From JAOUEA01 sp963762075 (GTDB taxonomy: Bacteria > Actinomycetota > UBA4738 > HRBIN12), in assembly GCA_963762075.1 (NCBI GenBank), contig CAVXJC010000007.1:179779-243778 (forward strand): a stretch of 64,000 nucleotides of DNA. The letters are read 5' to 3'. A model generated the notes under the pieces. The model was not told where the DNA came from. It saw only the letters and a program-made list of their open reading frames with translations, and made no database searches. Shown here piece after piece: positions 1 to 9,239 of this stretch. Each line of letters opens with the position of its first letter. Position 1 is the stretch's first letter. Made by a program: the position numbers and the translations under genes.

Positions 1-1052
1 GAACCGCGATGTTCGTCAAGCCGCTTGCCCGCCCACGAGTTCCTGATCCAGCTGTAGGCCTCGGCACAGTCGTTGGCCCCTGGCTCTGGGTCGTAGAAGG
101 TGTTGTCGATGATCGTGTAGCCGGCGCCGGTCCAGTGGCTCGCGCACATATGTGATCTCGGGAAAGTCCTGCGTCGGCGTGGTCGGCACCTCGGTGAACG
201 AGCTCACGGTGCCATTGATCGCCAAGCCGCCAGATTGATCGATGTCGCCGAGGGCGGCGGCCGCTCCTTCGATCAACCCTCCCGGCGAGCCGCTGATGCT
301 TCCGAGCTCCGAAAGCACGCTTCCCTTCACGACGGAAGGATTCTCGATCACGATGTCGTCGCGGGCCCACAGGTTGCCCCAGATCGTCAGGTTGGTGTCG
401 AGCTGAGCGTCCCTCCCAACGGCACGTAGATGTTGCCCTGGATGCTCGGGATGCCTCGTGAGATCGTCAGGTCGCCGTTCAGTACGTACACGTCGCCGTC
501 GTTGCCCGAGCTTCCATAGACGTCGAAGTTGTTCGAGAACGAGGTCGGTCCGTTCGCCAGGATCGCGGCGCCGAACCCACCGTAGTTGGGCGTGAGCCGC
601 ATGAGCGTCTCGATGGTGCGGGGCGTTTCGTCGGCTACCGTGCCGATCGAGCTGATGAGCGCGTAACTCGGATACGTCGTATCGGAGAACGTCGAGCAAT
701 CCATCACGGTCGTGCCGTCGTCGTCGTAGAACGTCGCCGACGCCTCGAACGTCGCCACCGACGGGCCGGTGTCGATATCCAGCACCTTCGTGGAGCAATC
801 CATGCCCACGATCGGCGTGGTCTGCAGGTACTGATACCAATGATTCGTGCCCGCCTCGGCGGCGTTGACCGAGAGCAGCCGTTGGCGGTCGTACCCGCTC
901 GAGTCGAGGGAGTGGATCGATTGAGCCACGACGATCGTCGACAACATCAGCACGACGAACGCCACCATGAGAGCCACGATCATGGCGACGCCGTCCTCGC
1001 GGCGCAGATGGCGGTGCAGGTTGATAAGCATCTCGTCGGTCTCCTCGTTCAC
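1..1052 (-). CDS. PilX-like minor pilin assembly protein, partial, frameshifted
   Basis: This gene follows the PilW-like gene with a 4-base overlap and runs off the left edge. The N-terminus has a short basic leader ending RREDG, followed by a hydrophobic helix (VAMIVALMVAFVVLML) as in PilX-type proteins, which lack the usual Glu5 of prepilins. The reading frame continues to about 390. Good sequence then resumes in a second frame (LTIWGNLWARDDIVIENPSV) to about 150, and in a third frame (YTIIDNTFYDPEPGANDCAE) that stays open to base 1. The ectodomain resembles the repetitive beta-rich surface regions of DUF7305/PilX-type proteins, which is an inference. Two single-base indels best explain the split; a real pseudogene is possible. 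Confidence 0.7.
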
Positions 1053-1690
1053 ATGTCGGCTGGAAGGTCTTCGCAGAGGTTCGACGGGTAGCCGAACGAC
1101 GTGTTACGACCCGTGAGCGCCACCTCGAACCGTTGGGTGGCCTCGGGTTGGTTCTCGAGATCGGGGTTCACCAGGAAGTCGACCGTCAGGGTGCGGCCGG
1201 TGGAGTCGATGACGAACGGCTGCTCACCTTCGTCGCGGTTCACGATTCCGGTCGCGATCACCTGCCAATCGGTGGCCGCCGTCTCGTCGAGCGGCGGCCA
1301 GTACCGGTAGAGGAGCTGCCGCTCATCGTCGACCAGCCACGCCGCGCAACGAGGGTCCTCGTCGCCGCCGAACTGCGCCTGGGTGTAGACCCGGAACAGA
1401 TAGCCCGACGCGTCGACGCCGAACGGGTCGACGGTGCCGACTTCGCTGGTCGGGTCGTAGAGCAGGTTGCCCGAGCGGACCTGACGATCGATCGCCTGCA
1501 TCGCCAGCCGCGCACCGTCGTTCAGCCGGGAGCGCACGTCTTCCTCGACCACGGCGCGTTGCATGCTCGCGAGCGTGCTCGTGAACACGAGCATCACGAT
1601 CGACAGGATGGCCATGGAGACGAGCAACTCCGCGAGCGAGATGCCGTCTTCGCGGCGCCATCGCGACAGCAGCGTTCGTGCGCGGTTCAT
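1049..1690 (-). CDS. PilW-like minor pilin
   Basis: The protein is 213 aa. A basic leader (MNRARTLLSRWRREDG) precedes the class III signal cleavage point, followed by ISLAELLVSMAIL, with Glu5 of the mature protein present as expected for a prepilin cut and N-methylated by PilD. The rest is a globular ectodomain with two Cys (PRCAAW and NLCEDL) that may form a disulfide. It starts 5 bases after the PilV-like stop and overlaps the PilX-like start by 4 bases, so translation is probably coupled. Minor pilins of this kind prime pilus assembly. The family is assigned from the N-terminus and gene order only. Confidence 0.75.
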   Translation of the reverse strand: MNRARTLLSRWRREDGISLAELLVSMAILSIVMLVFTSTLASMQRAVVEEDVRSRLNDGARLAMQAIDRQVRSGNLLYDPTSEVGTVDPFGVDASGYLFRVYTQAQFGGDEDPRCAAWLVDDERQLLYRYWPPLDETAATDWQVIATGIVNRDEGEQPFVIDSTGRTLTVDFLVNPDLENQPEATQRFEVALTGRNTSFGYPSNLCEDLPADM

Positions 1691-1695
1691 CGTCG

Positions 1696-3516
1696 TCAGA
1701 TCCCGAATTCCGGCGGCGGCTCGTAGGAGCTCTGCGCGACCAGCTCGCCGAGGTCGACCGTCATGATCAGGTCGACCTCAGAGACGGCGTTCACGATCAG
1801 CCGGTACTGCACGGTCACGCTGATCGGCGTGGTGCGGGCCTCGGTCTCCCACTTGTTCTCGGCGTCGTCCGGATCGTTCGTGGAGGCCGTCGAGGTCGAT
1901 CCAGGCACGATCCCCGCCGCGAGCACCCTGACCTCCCAGGTGACCGACTTGCCGGACACCGTCTGGGTGCTCGTGCAGGTCACGGCGAGCGAGCTGAGCG
2001 AGGCGTCAGTCACGCTCTTGCTCAGGTACGCGCCTGCGCTGTTGTAGTACAGCGTGCCGGCGGTGATGCTGGCCGTGGGGCCGGTGGCGGTGCTCTCACC
2101 AGCCAGCGCGCGAACGGTGTCTTGGTATCCGGAGATCCTGAGGCAGTAGTTGTTGTCGGCAGCGCTGCTCAGCGACATACCCGTCGGCGCCGTCATGCCG
2201 GCGGTCGGGAAGCCCCCGAGGTAGATCGTGCCCAGGGTCCTCGAGGCCTGTGAGTCCACGAGCCCGTCCTCATTCGCGGTGGCGGAGACGTCCCTTTCGG
2301 TCGTCACCATCGAGGCCGTCGAGGGCGCCCCGACCTTCACCAATGTGGCGGGCCCGAGGGTGCCCACGGCGTGACTCAGCGGGGCCACGATCGTCATCGC
2401 GCCGCCGAGTGTCGTCTGCGCCCCGCTACAGGCAAGGTTGTCGGTCTCACGTGTTCCGCTCGGCGGACACGCGTACGCGTCGGCGAGCGTCGAAACCGTC
2501 GACAGACCCGCGGTGGCGGTATCCCCCGACGGCGCGGTGAGCTTCGCGCCGATCTCGCCTCCGGCGTCGGGCTGCAGGCGCTCGAGGTACCCGCCGGCAC
2601 CCGCCGTCGCCGACCCGCCGCCGGTCGAGGTGGTCGTCGTGCTCGGGTCGGAGTCGGCCGCCCAGGTGGTCTCGGCGAACCCGTCGGTGTCCCGTCCCGA
2701 CGAATCGATCACCTCGACGTACGACGTGGTGGACCTCGCATCGAGGTCGACGACCTGTTCCTGTTGGAGCGCCGCCTCGGCGCCCGGCAACACGATCGTC
2801 CCTTCCTCGAAGTCCACGGCACCCTCGTGGAAGGCCCCGGATGCTCCCCCTGTCTCGATCGAGATGGTGGAGTTGGGAAGCAGGGCCTGTCCGTAGAAGA
2901 ACGGTTGGCACGGCGCAGCGAACGGATGTGTGGTCGAGCTCACGCACCCCGACGGCGACCAGAAGGCGCTCTGGACCCTCACCAGGTTGTCCGCGTTGTT
3001 GGCGATCGCGCCACCGCCCTGCCATGACACCTGCACCGTCACGGAGTAGGGGTTCGTGGCGACGTCGTCGTTCGTGACGTACGTCGACCACGTCAGCTCG
3101 AGGCCGTTGCCGGTCGTGGTCGTGCCTGTATGCGGAACGATCCAGTCCTCGGTGTAGCCGCCTGAGAACGTCTGACCCACGAGCTTCTCTCCGGCGCAGT
3201 TGAACAGGCGGTAGTCGGCGCCGCAGGGCTCGATGTTCGGGTCCGTGGAGTACTCAGCGGTGTCGAGCCCTTTCGTGATCGCCGAGTAGGGCAACGCCCT
3301 GATGCCCTCCATGACCTCGTTGGCGTAGCCGGTCGCCTGGATGCGGTCGCGGCCGAACGCGATGTATTGGAAGCCGATCGTGGCGGTGTAGGCCAGCGCC
3401 GTGAGCGAGCCGAAGATCACGGTGATGGCCACGATCGTCTCGACGATCGTGAAGCCGCGCTCGCCTTGCAGTCGCGAGCGAAGCCGTCTGGTCAGCATGC
3501 GTCGAGTCATCGACAC
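1696..3516 (-). CDS. PilV-like prepilin with very large ectodomain
   Basis: The protein is 606 aa, roughly three times the size of typical PilV or GspI minor pilins. The leader ends GERG and is followed by FTIVETIVAITVIFGSLTAL, a clear prepilin N-terminal methylation motif with Glu5. The long C-terminal part is rich in Ser, Thr, Ala and Gly and reads like a secreted, beta-rich adhesin-type ectodomain; I see no recognised domain. An AGGAAGG Shine-Dalgarno-like sequence precedes the start. It lies between pilA and the PilW-like gene. It may be a tip adhesin or minor pilin; that role is inference. Confidence 0.75.
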   Translation of the reverse strand: MSMTRRMLTRRLRSRLQGERGFTIVETIVAITVIFGSLTALAYTATIGFQYIAFGRDRIQATGYANEVMEGIRALPYSAITKGLDTAEYSTDPNIEPCGADYRLFNCAGEKLVGQTFSGGYTEDWIVPHTGTTTTGNGLELTWSTYVTNDDVATNPYSVTVQVSWQGGGAIANNADNLVRVQSAFWSPSGCVSSTTHPFAAPCQPFFYGQALLPNSTISIETGGASGAFHEGAVDFEEGTIVLPGAEAALQQEQVVDLDARSTTSYVEVIDSSGRDTDGFAETTWAADSDPSTTTTSTGGGSATAGAGGYLERLQPDAGGEIGAKLTAPSGDTATAGLSTVSTLADAYACPPSGTRETDNLACSGAQTTLGGAMTIVAPLSHAVGTLGPATLVKVGAPSTASMVTTERDVSATANEDGLVDSQASRTLGTIYLGGFPTAGMTAPTGMSLSSAADNNYCLRISGYQDTVRALAGESTATGPTASITAGTLYYNSAGAYLSKSVTDASLSSLAVTCTSTQTVSGKSVTWEVRVLAAGIVPGSTSTASTNDPDDAENKWETEARTTPISVTVQYRLIVNAVSEVDLIMTVDLGELVAQSSYEPPPEFGI

Positions 3517-3625
3517 CTTCCTGTGAACAGCATGGAGAACGCCTTGCCCTACAGCGTCGGCACAATGGGGGACCCTCTTGAGGGCCGAACGGCCGGTTCC
3601 TGAGTTCCGAACGCCCGGGATGCAG

Positions 3626-3652
3626 AAGGGGCGACCCGTTGGGCCGCCCCTT
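3626..3652 (-). terminator. hairpin downstream of pilA
   Basis: The arms AAGGGGCGACCC and GGGCCGCCCCTT pair over 12 positions with one mismatch and a 3-base loop, 26 bases past the pilA stop. There is no U-run on the minus strand. A partial terminator that would make more pilA than minor-pilin transcript is plausible. Confidence 0.5.
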
Positions 3653-3678
3653 CCTCGGTGCTTGGGTCTACGCGTGGA

Positions 3679-4180
3679 TCACCAAGGAGAACCGGTGACT
3701 CCGACCGCGTCGCTGCCGGCACACGTAGTCGCAGCGTTGGCCGTGGTGTCAGACCCGTAGAAGGTCCCGGCACCAGCCCCGGTGCCCACCTCTGTGAGGT
3801 AGTAGCACTCGCCGGACTCCGAGTACGCGGCGACCGAGAACACCTGGCTGTCGCCGGCTGCCACGTCGCTGACGTCCCAGCTGACTACGTTCGGCCCTGT
3901 GGAATCGGTCTGCAGGTACGAAAGCGCAGGCTCGATCGCGTCCAGGCTCGTGCCCGACACAGCCCGAGGAGTCGCTGTCGTCCGTGTACGCGGTCTTGGC
4001 CGCAACCAGCGCGTTCCGCAGGCTGGACTGAGCCGCGCGGTTCTGCGCCCGCTCACGGGCACCGAGGAACGTCGGCAGCGCGATGGCGATCAGGATGCCG
4101 ATGATCAGAACGACCACCATCAGCTCGATGAGGGTGAAACCCTGCTCCTCATCTGCGCGCTTCATCAAGCGCTTGAGCAT
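3679..4180 (-). CDS. pilA: Type IV major pilin PilA (one frameshift)
   Basis: The start encodes MLKRLMKRADEEQG followed by FTLIELMVVVLIIGILIAIA, the textbook prepilin cleavage site and hydrophobic assembly helix, with Glu5. The next segment (PTFLGARERAQNRAAQSSLR) is typical of actinobacterial and clostridial pilins. The frame is lost near 3965-3975 after DDSDSSG. The expected C-terminal domain (VSGTSLDAIEPALSYLQ, then CYYLTEVG and a final Cys) continues in the next frame to 3679, giving about 165 residues. Two Cys in the C-terminal region could form the usual disulfide loop. The strong ribosome site AAAGGAG lies upstream. The break looks like a one-base sequencing error, because both halves are conserved. 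Confidence 0.85.
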
Positions 4181-4186
4181 GTGCTG

Positions 4187-4237
4187 TCAACTCCTTTCCT
4201 TGTGACGTGCGCACCCTAGTGGTGCGCGTTCTGTCAC
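4187..4237 (-). promoter_or_regulatory. pilA 5' leader hairpin and ribosome site
   Basis: The 147-base gap between pilC and pilA carries a two-part stem just upstream of the AAAGGAG site: GCGCACC pairs with GGTGCGC (4209-4215/4221-4227), and outside it GTGAC pairs with GTCAC (4202-4206/4233-4237). This could control pilA translation or be the end of the pilC transcript. I could not match it to a known riboswitch class. Confidence 0.4.
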
Positions 4238-4327
4238 GTTTTCGGTCGGCGATGGCCCGACCTGAAGTCGCCGGAGGGCTGAAGTTCGCAGTCCACCGTG
4301 GGACCTACCATCGAACGGGTAGCTGGA

Positions 4328-5539
4328 CTACTCGATCTCGGAGATGATGCCGAACATCGGCATGTAGAGCGCGATGACGGCGCCACCGACGCAGGCACCG
4401 ATGACGGCGATCAGCAGCGGCTCGATGAGCGAGGTGAGGGCGTCGACCGCGGCCTCGATCTCCTGGTCGTAGAACTGCGCGACCTTCTCGAGCATCGTGT
4501 CGACCTGACCGGTCTCCTCTCCCACCGCGATCATCTGCACCACCATGGGTGGGAACACCGCATGCTTCGCGAGTGGCTTCGCGATCGACTCACCTTCGCG
4601 CACGCTCGATTGCACGTCGGTGACCGCGCCCGAGACCACCTTGTTGTTCACGGTGTCGGAGACGATGTCGAAGGCCTGCAAGATGGGCACGCCGGCCGAG
4701 AGCAGCATCGCAAGCGTGCTCGAGAACCGTGACAACGCGGTCTTGTGGAACAGCGGCCCGAACACCGGCACGCGCAGCTTCAATCTGTCGATCTGCAGCC
4801 GCCCGTTCTCGGTCGCCTTGTAGCGGCGGATGAAGAACCGAAGCACGAAGCAGAACCCGAAGAACATGTACCAGTAGGACTTGAAGGCATCGGACATCAT
4901 CAGCAGCACGCGCGTGGGCATCGGCAGCGTGCCGCCGAGCTGACCGTAGATGCCCTCGAACTGCGGCACGACGAACAGCAGCATCGCGGCCATGATCAGG
5001 AACACGAGCGCCACAACAGCGATCGGGTAGGTCATGGCCGATTTGATCTTGCCGCGCAGGTGCACTTCGCGCTCGAGCATGGCGGCGAGCTTGAGCAAGG
5101 TCGTGTCGAGCGAGCCGCCCATCTCACCCGACTTCACCATCGAGACGTAGAGGTCGTTGAAGACCTTCGGGTGCTTGCTGAACGAACCCGACAGCGAGGC
5201 GCCCTGCTCGACATCGGCGCGGCATTTCGAGAGCGTCTCGCTGAGCAGCTTGTTGTCGGCCTGCTCGGCGAGGATCGACATGGCCCGCAAGATCGGCAGT
5301 CCGGAGTTGATCATGGTCGCGAACTGCCGCGAGAAGATCGAGAGGTCCTTGAGCTTGACCTTGGCCTTCTTGATGTTGATCTCGAGGTTGAGGCCCTTCT
5401 TCTCCTTGCCCACCTCGAGGGGCGTGTAGCCGAGCTCGCGCAGGCGCTGCAGCACGAGCAGCTCGCTGTCGGCCACCAGGGTGCCGGTGACCGTGTTCCC
5501 CGCTTTGTCGCGGACCTTGTACTGGAACGTCTGCGCCAT
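4328..5539 (-). CDS. pilC: Type IV pilus inner-membrane platform protein PilC
   Basis: The protein is 403 aa from the ATG at 5539 (MAQTFQYKVRDKAGN), which sits 2 bases after the pilT stop. The longer upstream reading is antisense-like Arg/His-rich sequence overlapping pilT and was rejected. Two T2SSF domains are visible (about residues 65-190 and 270-395) with conserved FSRQFATMINSGLPI and FSSTLAMLLSAGVPI segments. Three membrane segments lie near residues 165-190, 220-240 and at the C-terminus. PilC anchors the PilB and PilT motors in the cytoplasmic membrane. It is translationally coupled to pilT, and pilA follows after a 147-base gap. Confidence 0.93.
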   Translation of the reverse strand: MAQTFQYKVRDKAGNTVTGTLVADSELLVLQRLRELGYTPLEVGKEKKGLNLEINIKKAKVKLKDLSIFSRQFATMINSGLPILRAMSILAEQADNKLLSETLSKCRADVEQGASLSGSFSKHPKVFNDLYVSMVKSGEMGGSLDTTLLKLAAMLEREVHLRGKIKSAMTYPIAVVALVFLIMAAMLLFVVPQFEGIYGQLGGTLPMPTRVLLMMSDAFKSYWYMFFGFCFVLRFFIRRYKATENGRLQIDRLKLRVPVFGPLFHKTALSRFSSTLAMLLSAGVPILQAFDIVSDTVNNKVVSGAVTDVQSSVREGESIAKPLAKHAVFPPMVVQMIAVGEETGQVDTMLEKVAQFYDQEIEAAVDALTSLIEPLLIAVIGACVGGAVIALYMPMFGIISEIE

Positions 5540-5541
5540 GG

Positions 5542-6732
5542 CTACATGCCTCCCATGACCATGCCGCCGCCGCCCGTGCCGCCCATGCCGCCGCCCATGT
5601 CCATGCCGGCGCCACCGTCGGAGGCTCCGAGGCCCGGGGTCGCCCCGCCCATCAAGCGCGTGAGCTCCTCGGGATCGTGACAACGCTCGAACGCGAGCTG
5701 CTGGGTGATGTGGCCCGCCTTCACGTGCTGGGCCAGCGACATGTCCATCGTCTGCATGCCGAAGCGGCCGCCCGCCTGCATCGACGAGTAGATCTGGTGC
5801 ACCTTCCCCTCGCGGATCAGGTTGCGCACCGCCGGCGTCGTCACGAGCACCTCGATCGCCGCGACGCGACCCTTCCCGTCCTGCGTCGGGATGAGCTGCT
5901 GCGTCACCACGCCCATCAGCGTCGTGGCGAGCTGCACCCGCACCTGCTGCTGCTGATGTGGAGGGAACACGTCGATGATGCGGTCGATCGTCTGCGGCGC
6001 GTCCTGGGTGTGCAGCGTCGCGAAGACGAGGTGACCGGTCTCGGCCGCGGTGATGGCGGTCGAGATCGTCTCGAGGTCTCGCATCTCACCGACCAGGATC
6101 ACGTCGGGGTCCTGGCGCAGCACATGCTTGAGCGCGGTCGAGAATCCGTGTGTGTCGGCGCCGACCTCGCGCTGGTTCACGATGCAGCTCTTGTGCTTGT
6201 GCAAGAACTCGATCGGGTCTTCGACGGTCATGATGTGGCCCTTGCGCTCGGTGTTGACGACGTCGACCATCGAGGCAAGCGTCGTCGACTTGCCCGACCC
6301 GGTCGGCCCGGTCACCACCACGAACCCACGCTGGAACCGCGCGAGGTCGGCTACGACCGAGGGCAACCCCAGGTCCTCGATCGCCTTGATCTCGAAGGGG
6401 ATCACACGGAAGGCGGCGCCGATCGCGTCGCGTTGCATGTACACGTTCACACGGAACCGCGCCCGTCCCGGCAGCGAGTACGACATGTCGAGCTCGAGCT
6501 CTTGCTCGAACCGCTCGCGCAGCTTCTGCGGCAGGATCGCGTAGATCATGCCCTGGAGGGCACGCGGCGACATGGCCGGGTACCCCTCGATGCGCTCGAG
6601 CTCGCCGTGCACGCGCACGACCGGCGGCGCACCGGCGGTGAGGTGCAGGTCCGAACCCTCGTGATCCAGCAGCGCCCCCAGCAACTCTGGGATCGGTACG
6701 TGGATCTCTGTCTCTTCTTGCACCGTGCTCAC
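5542..6732 (-). CDS. pilT: Type IV pilus retraction ATPase PilT
   Basis: The protein is 396 aa with a GTG start one base after the pilB stop. Walker A GPTGSGKST lies at residues 142-150, followed by the Asp box (MTVEDPIEFLH), Walker B (DPDVILVGEMRD) and the His box (GHLVFATLHTQDA), which together identify PilT/VirB11-type hexameric ATPases. The AIRNLIRE-type PilT signature is present as AVRNLIREGK, favouring PilT over PilB. It powers pilus retraction and twitching. The last 35 or so residues are an unusual Gly/Met-rich tail (GGAGMDMGGGMGGTGGGG) not seen in ordinary PilT proteins, which end soon after the helical domain. Confidence 0.93.
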   Translation of the reverse strand: MSTVQEETEIHVPIPELLGALLDHEGSDLHLTAGAPPVVRVHGELERIEGYPAMSPRALQGMIYAILPQKLRERFEQELELDMSYSLPGRARFRVNVYMQRDAIGAAFRVIPFEIKAIEDLGLPSVVADLARFQRGFVVVTGPTGSGKSTTLASMVDVVNTERKGHIMTVEDPIEFLHKHKSCIVNQREVGADTHGFSTALKHVLRQDPDVILVGEMRDLETISTAITAAETGHLVFATLHTQDAPQTIDRIIDVFPPHQQQQVRVQLATTLMGVVTQQLIPTQDGKGRVAAIEVLVTTPAVRNLIREGKVHQIYSSMQAGGRFGMQTMDMSLAQHVKAGHITQQLAFERCHDPEELTRLMGGATPGLGASDGGAGMDMGGGMGGTGGGGMVMGGM

Positions 6733-6733
6733 G

Positions 6734-8419
6734 TCACTTCACCACCCTCGCGACTTCCTCGATCGACGTTTGACCCATGCGCACCTTCTCGAGGCCGTCC
6801 TCTCGCAGGCCGATCATTCCCTGCTGGACCGCGACGGCCCTGATCGTGTCCGAGGACGCCCGTTCGATCGTGAGTCGTTCGATCTCTTCGGTCATGGGCA
6901 TGACCTCGTACAGGCCCATGCGGCCTCTGAAGCCGGTGTTCGCGCACGCCGCACAGCCTTGCGGTTTGAAGAGCTGCGTGACCTCGGGCCACAACCATTC
7001 GGGAAACCCCGCCGCCTCGAGCTCGCGCTCATCGGGCTCATAGGTGACCTTGCAGCGCTCGCAGAGCTTGCGCGCGAGGCGCTGCGCGACGATCGAGTCG
7101 ACCGCCGAGGCCACGAGAAAGGTCTCGACGTCCATCTCGGTGAGCCGCGTGACCGCGCTCGGCGCGTCGTTCGTGTGCAGGGACGAGAGCACCAGGTGAC
7201 CGGTGAGCGCCGCCTCGACCGCGATCATCGCGGTCTCGCGGTCTCGGATCTCGCCGATCAGCACGATGTCGGGGTCGGCCCGCAGGATCGATCGGAGCGC
7301 GCTCGCGAACGTGAGCCCCGCCTTGGGGTTCACCTGCATCTGATTCACTCCGGGCAGCCGGTACTCGACCGGATCCTCGACCGTGATGATGTTCTTGGCT
7401 TCCTCGTTCAAGATGTTGAGCGTCGAATACATCGTGGTCGACTTGCCCGAGCCCGTCGGACCCGTCACCAAGATCGCGCCGTATGGCTTGCGGAAGGACT
7501 GTGCGAACCGCTTGTACGCGTCGTCGAGGAACCCGAGATCCTCGAGCTTCAGCAACGCCTGCGTCTTGTCCAAGATGCGGAGCACGACCTTCTCGCCGAA
7601 CACCGTCGGAAGGGTCGCGACTCGAAGGTCGAGCGACTTTCCCCCGACCTTCATCGAGATGCGGCCGTCTTGGGGGACGCGCTTCTCCGCGATGTTCAGC
7701 TCGGCCATGACCTTCAGGCGTGAGATCAGCCCGCCTTGGATGTTCTTCGGCGCCGGCGGCATCGGCTCGTGCAAGACACCGTCGACGCGGAAGCGGATGC
7801 GCACGTTCTTCTCGGCCGGCTCGATGTGTACGTCCGATGCGCGGTCGCCGACGGCCTGGGTCATGATCGCGTTCACGAGCTTGACGATCGGGGCGTCCTC
7901 GAGGGCCGCCTCCATGTGCTCGTCCTCGGTATCGGTGGAGTCGGCAGCCACGCTCGCGAGCGCCTCGACCTGACTGTCGAGGCCGGCGAACTTCTGGATC
8001 GCTCGCTCGACATCGGCAGCCGTCGCGACGAGCGGCTGCACCTCCCGATTCGTGATCGTGCGGATGTCGTCGAGCGCGTAGACGTTCGCCGGGTCCGACA
8101 TCGCCACCAGCAGCTTGCCGTCACGTTCCCCGATCGGGATCGCCCTGTAGCGGCGCGCAAGAGCCTCTGGCAGCAGGGTCGTCGAGGTGGGCTCGATCGG
8201 GTACTCGTCGAGGTCGACGAACTCGAGTCCGACCTGCTCGGCGAGGGCGCGAACGAGGTCGCCCTCCTTGATCATGCCCATGTCGATCAGCACACGGCCG
8301 AGGGATTTCGGCGTGCGGCGATGCTCCTCGAGCGCCGTCTCCAGCTGCTCGGGCGTGATCATGTTGAGCTCGATCAGGATCTGCCCGAGCTGTTTCGACT
8401 TGCGCTTGACCGTCGTCAT
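6734..8419 (-). CDS. pilB: Type IV pilus assembly ATPase PilB
   Basis: The protein is 561 aa. The N-terminal region (10-140) is an MshEN/GspE_N-type domain, which in relatives binds c-di-GMP. The ATPase domain has Walker A GPTGSGKST at 320-328, an Asp box (ITVEDPVEYRLPGVNQ), Walker B (DPDIVLIGEIRD) and a His box (GHLVLSSLHTND). A zinc-binding CX2C pair (CERC and CAAC) near the C-terminus is typical of extension ATPases and absent from PilT. It drives pilin polymerisation through PilC. It leads a pilB-pilT-pilC operon, with the Roadblock-like gene 50 bases upstream. Confidence 0.94.
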   Translation of the reverse strand: MTTVKRKSKQLGQILIELNMITPEQLETALEEHRRTPKSLGRVLIDMGMIKEGDLVRALAEQVGLEFVDLDEYPIEPTSTTLLPEALARRYRAIPIGERDGKLLVAMSDPANVYALDDIRTITNREVQPLVATAADVERAIQKFAGLDSQVEALASVAADSTDTEDEHMEAALEDAPIVKLVNAIMTQAVGDRASDVHIEPAEKNVRIRFRVDGVLHEPMPPAPKNIQGGLISRLKVMAELNIAEKRVPQDGRISMKVGGKSLDLRVATLPTVFGEKVVLRILDKTQALLKLEDLGFLDDAYKRFAQSFRKPYGAILVTGPTGSGKSTTMYSTLNILNEEAKNIITVEDPVEYRLPGVNQMQVNPKAGLTFASALRSILRADPDIVLIGEIRDRETAMIAVEAALTGHLVLSSLHTNDAPSAVTRLTEMDVETFLVASAVDSIVAQRLARKLCERCKVTYEPDERELEAAGFPEWLWPEVTQLFKPQGCAACANTGFRGRMGLYEVMPMTEEIERLTIERASSDTIRAVAVQQGMIGLREDGLEKVRMGQTSIEEVARVVK

Positions 8420-8469
8420 CGCCGTCCTTGCGTGGTCGACCCTCGAAGGTCCCCCGATGGTCCTAAGGC

Positions 8470-9177
8470 TCAGGAACTTCCTTCGTCACCGTCCGAGTCG
8501 AGCTGAAGCAATCCCGAGAACTCTTTGGCCAGCAGGAAGGGGTCGACCTCGGAGTCCTCGTCGTCGCTCGCGTCACGGCTGGGTTGGACGGTTTCTGGGG
8601 GAACCTCCGACCGCGACGCGGGTGTCTCCTCGGGAGCGGCGGATGACTGTTCGGCCGGTGTGCTCGGTGCGGGCTGCTTCGAGCCTCCGGCCCTGGGCGG
8701 GAAGCCGCCTCGATCGGCCGACGCACGCTCCGGCGAGGCGGCGATCTCCACGATCTCAGCGGGCTCGGAGGACGGCCTGCCGGCCTGCGGATGCAGCGAT
8801 GTGCGAGGCTTCCCCGACGGGGCGGAGGCGGCGTCGGGGACCCGCAATGCGTCCTTGCGGGCGCGTGCTTCCTCGACGACCAACAGCACGTTCTCGAGCT
8901 GGTCGACCAGCACACCGGGACGTGTTCCGGGCTCGGCGGTGGCGAACGCCGCGTAGGATCCCCGCCGCACGTAGGCCCACACCTGGTCGGGGAACTCCAC
9001 GAAGCTCCTGTCGGGCTCTCCGAGCGCGATGAACCTGAGCCATGCCGGTTTGGCGAGGCTCTCGTCCTCGTTCGGGTAGGCGCCGAGCACCAACCCGTCT
9101 CTCGACAGGATCAGGGCGCCCGTCACCCCGCTCGCGCTCACGGAGATCCGCTGCGCGAGCGCGGAGTAGTCGTCCAT
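8470..9177 (-). CDS. Roadblock/LC7-like protein with disordered tail
   Basis: The protein is 235 aa. The first 110 residues (MDDYSALAQRISVSASGVTG, then LILSRDGLVLGAYPNEDE) read like a Roadblock/LC7 fold, as in MglB and actinobacterial small-GTPase regulators; this is a pattern match, not a search. Residues 115-210 are Pro/Ser/Ala/Glu-rich and probably disordered. The end is acidic with a short helix (VDPFLLAKEFSGLLQLDSD). It is the first gene of the pilus cluster, so a role in regulating pilus motors or polarity is inferred. No partner GTPase gene is visible in the window. Confidence 0.55.
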   Translation of the reverse strand: MDDYSALAQRISVSASGVTGALILSRDGLVLGAYPNEDESLAKPAWLRFIALGEPDRSFVEFPDQVWAYVRRGSYAAFATAEPGTRPGVLVDQLENVLLVVEEARARKDALRVPDAASAPSGKPRTSLHPQAGRPSSEPAEIVEIAASPERASADRGGFPPRAGGSKQPAPSTPAEQSSAAPEETPASRSEVPPETVQPSRDASDDEDSEVDPFLLAKEFSGLLQLDSDGDEGSS

Positions 9178-9239
9178 CTCCCGTGAGGCATCGACAGGCC
9201 GAACGGACCTCTTGAGGAACCGCCCCCAGGCAGGCGTCG

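Noticed and set aside
4187..4327. A c-di-GMP riboswitch in front of pilA
   Set aside because: The leader is structured, but I could not find the conserved GEMM core, so only a hairpin is reported.
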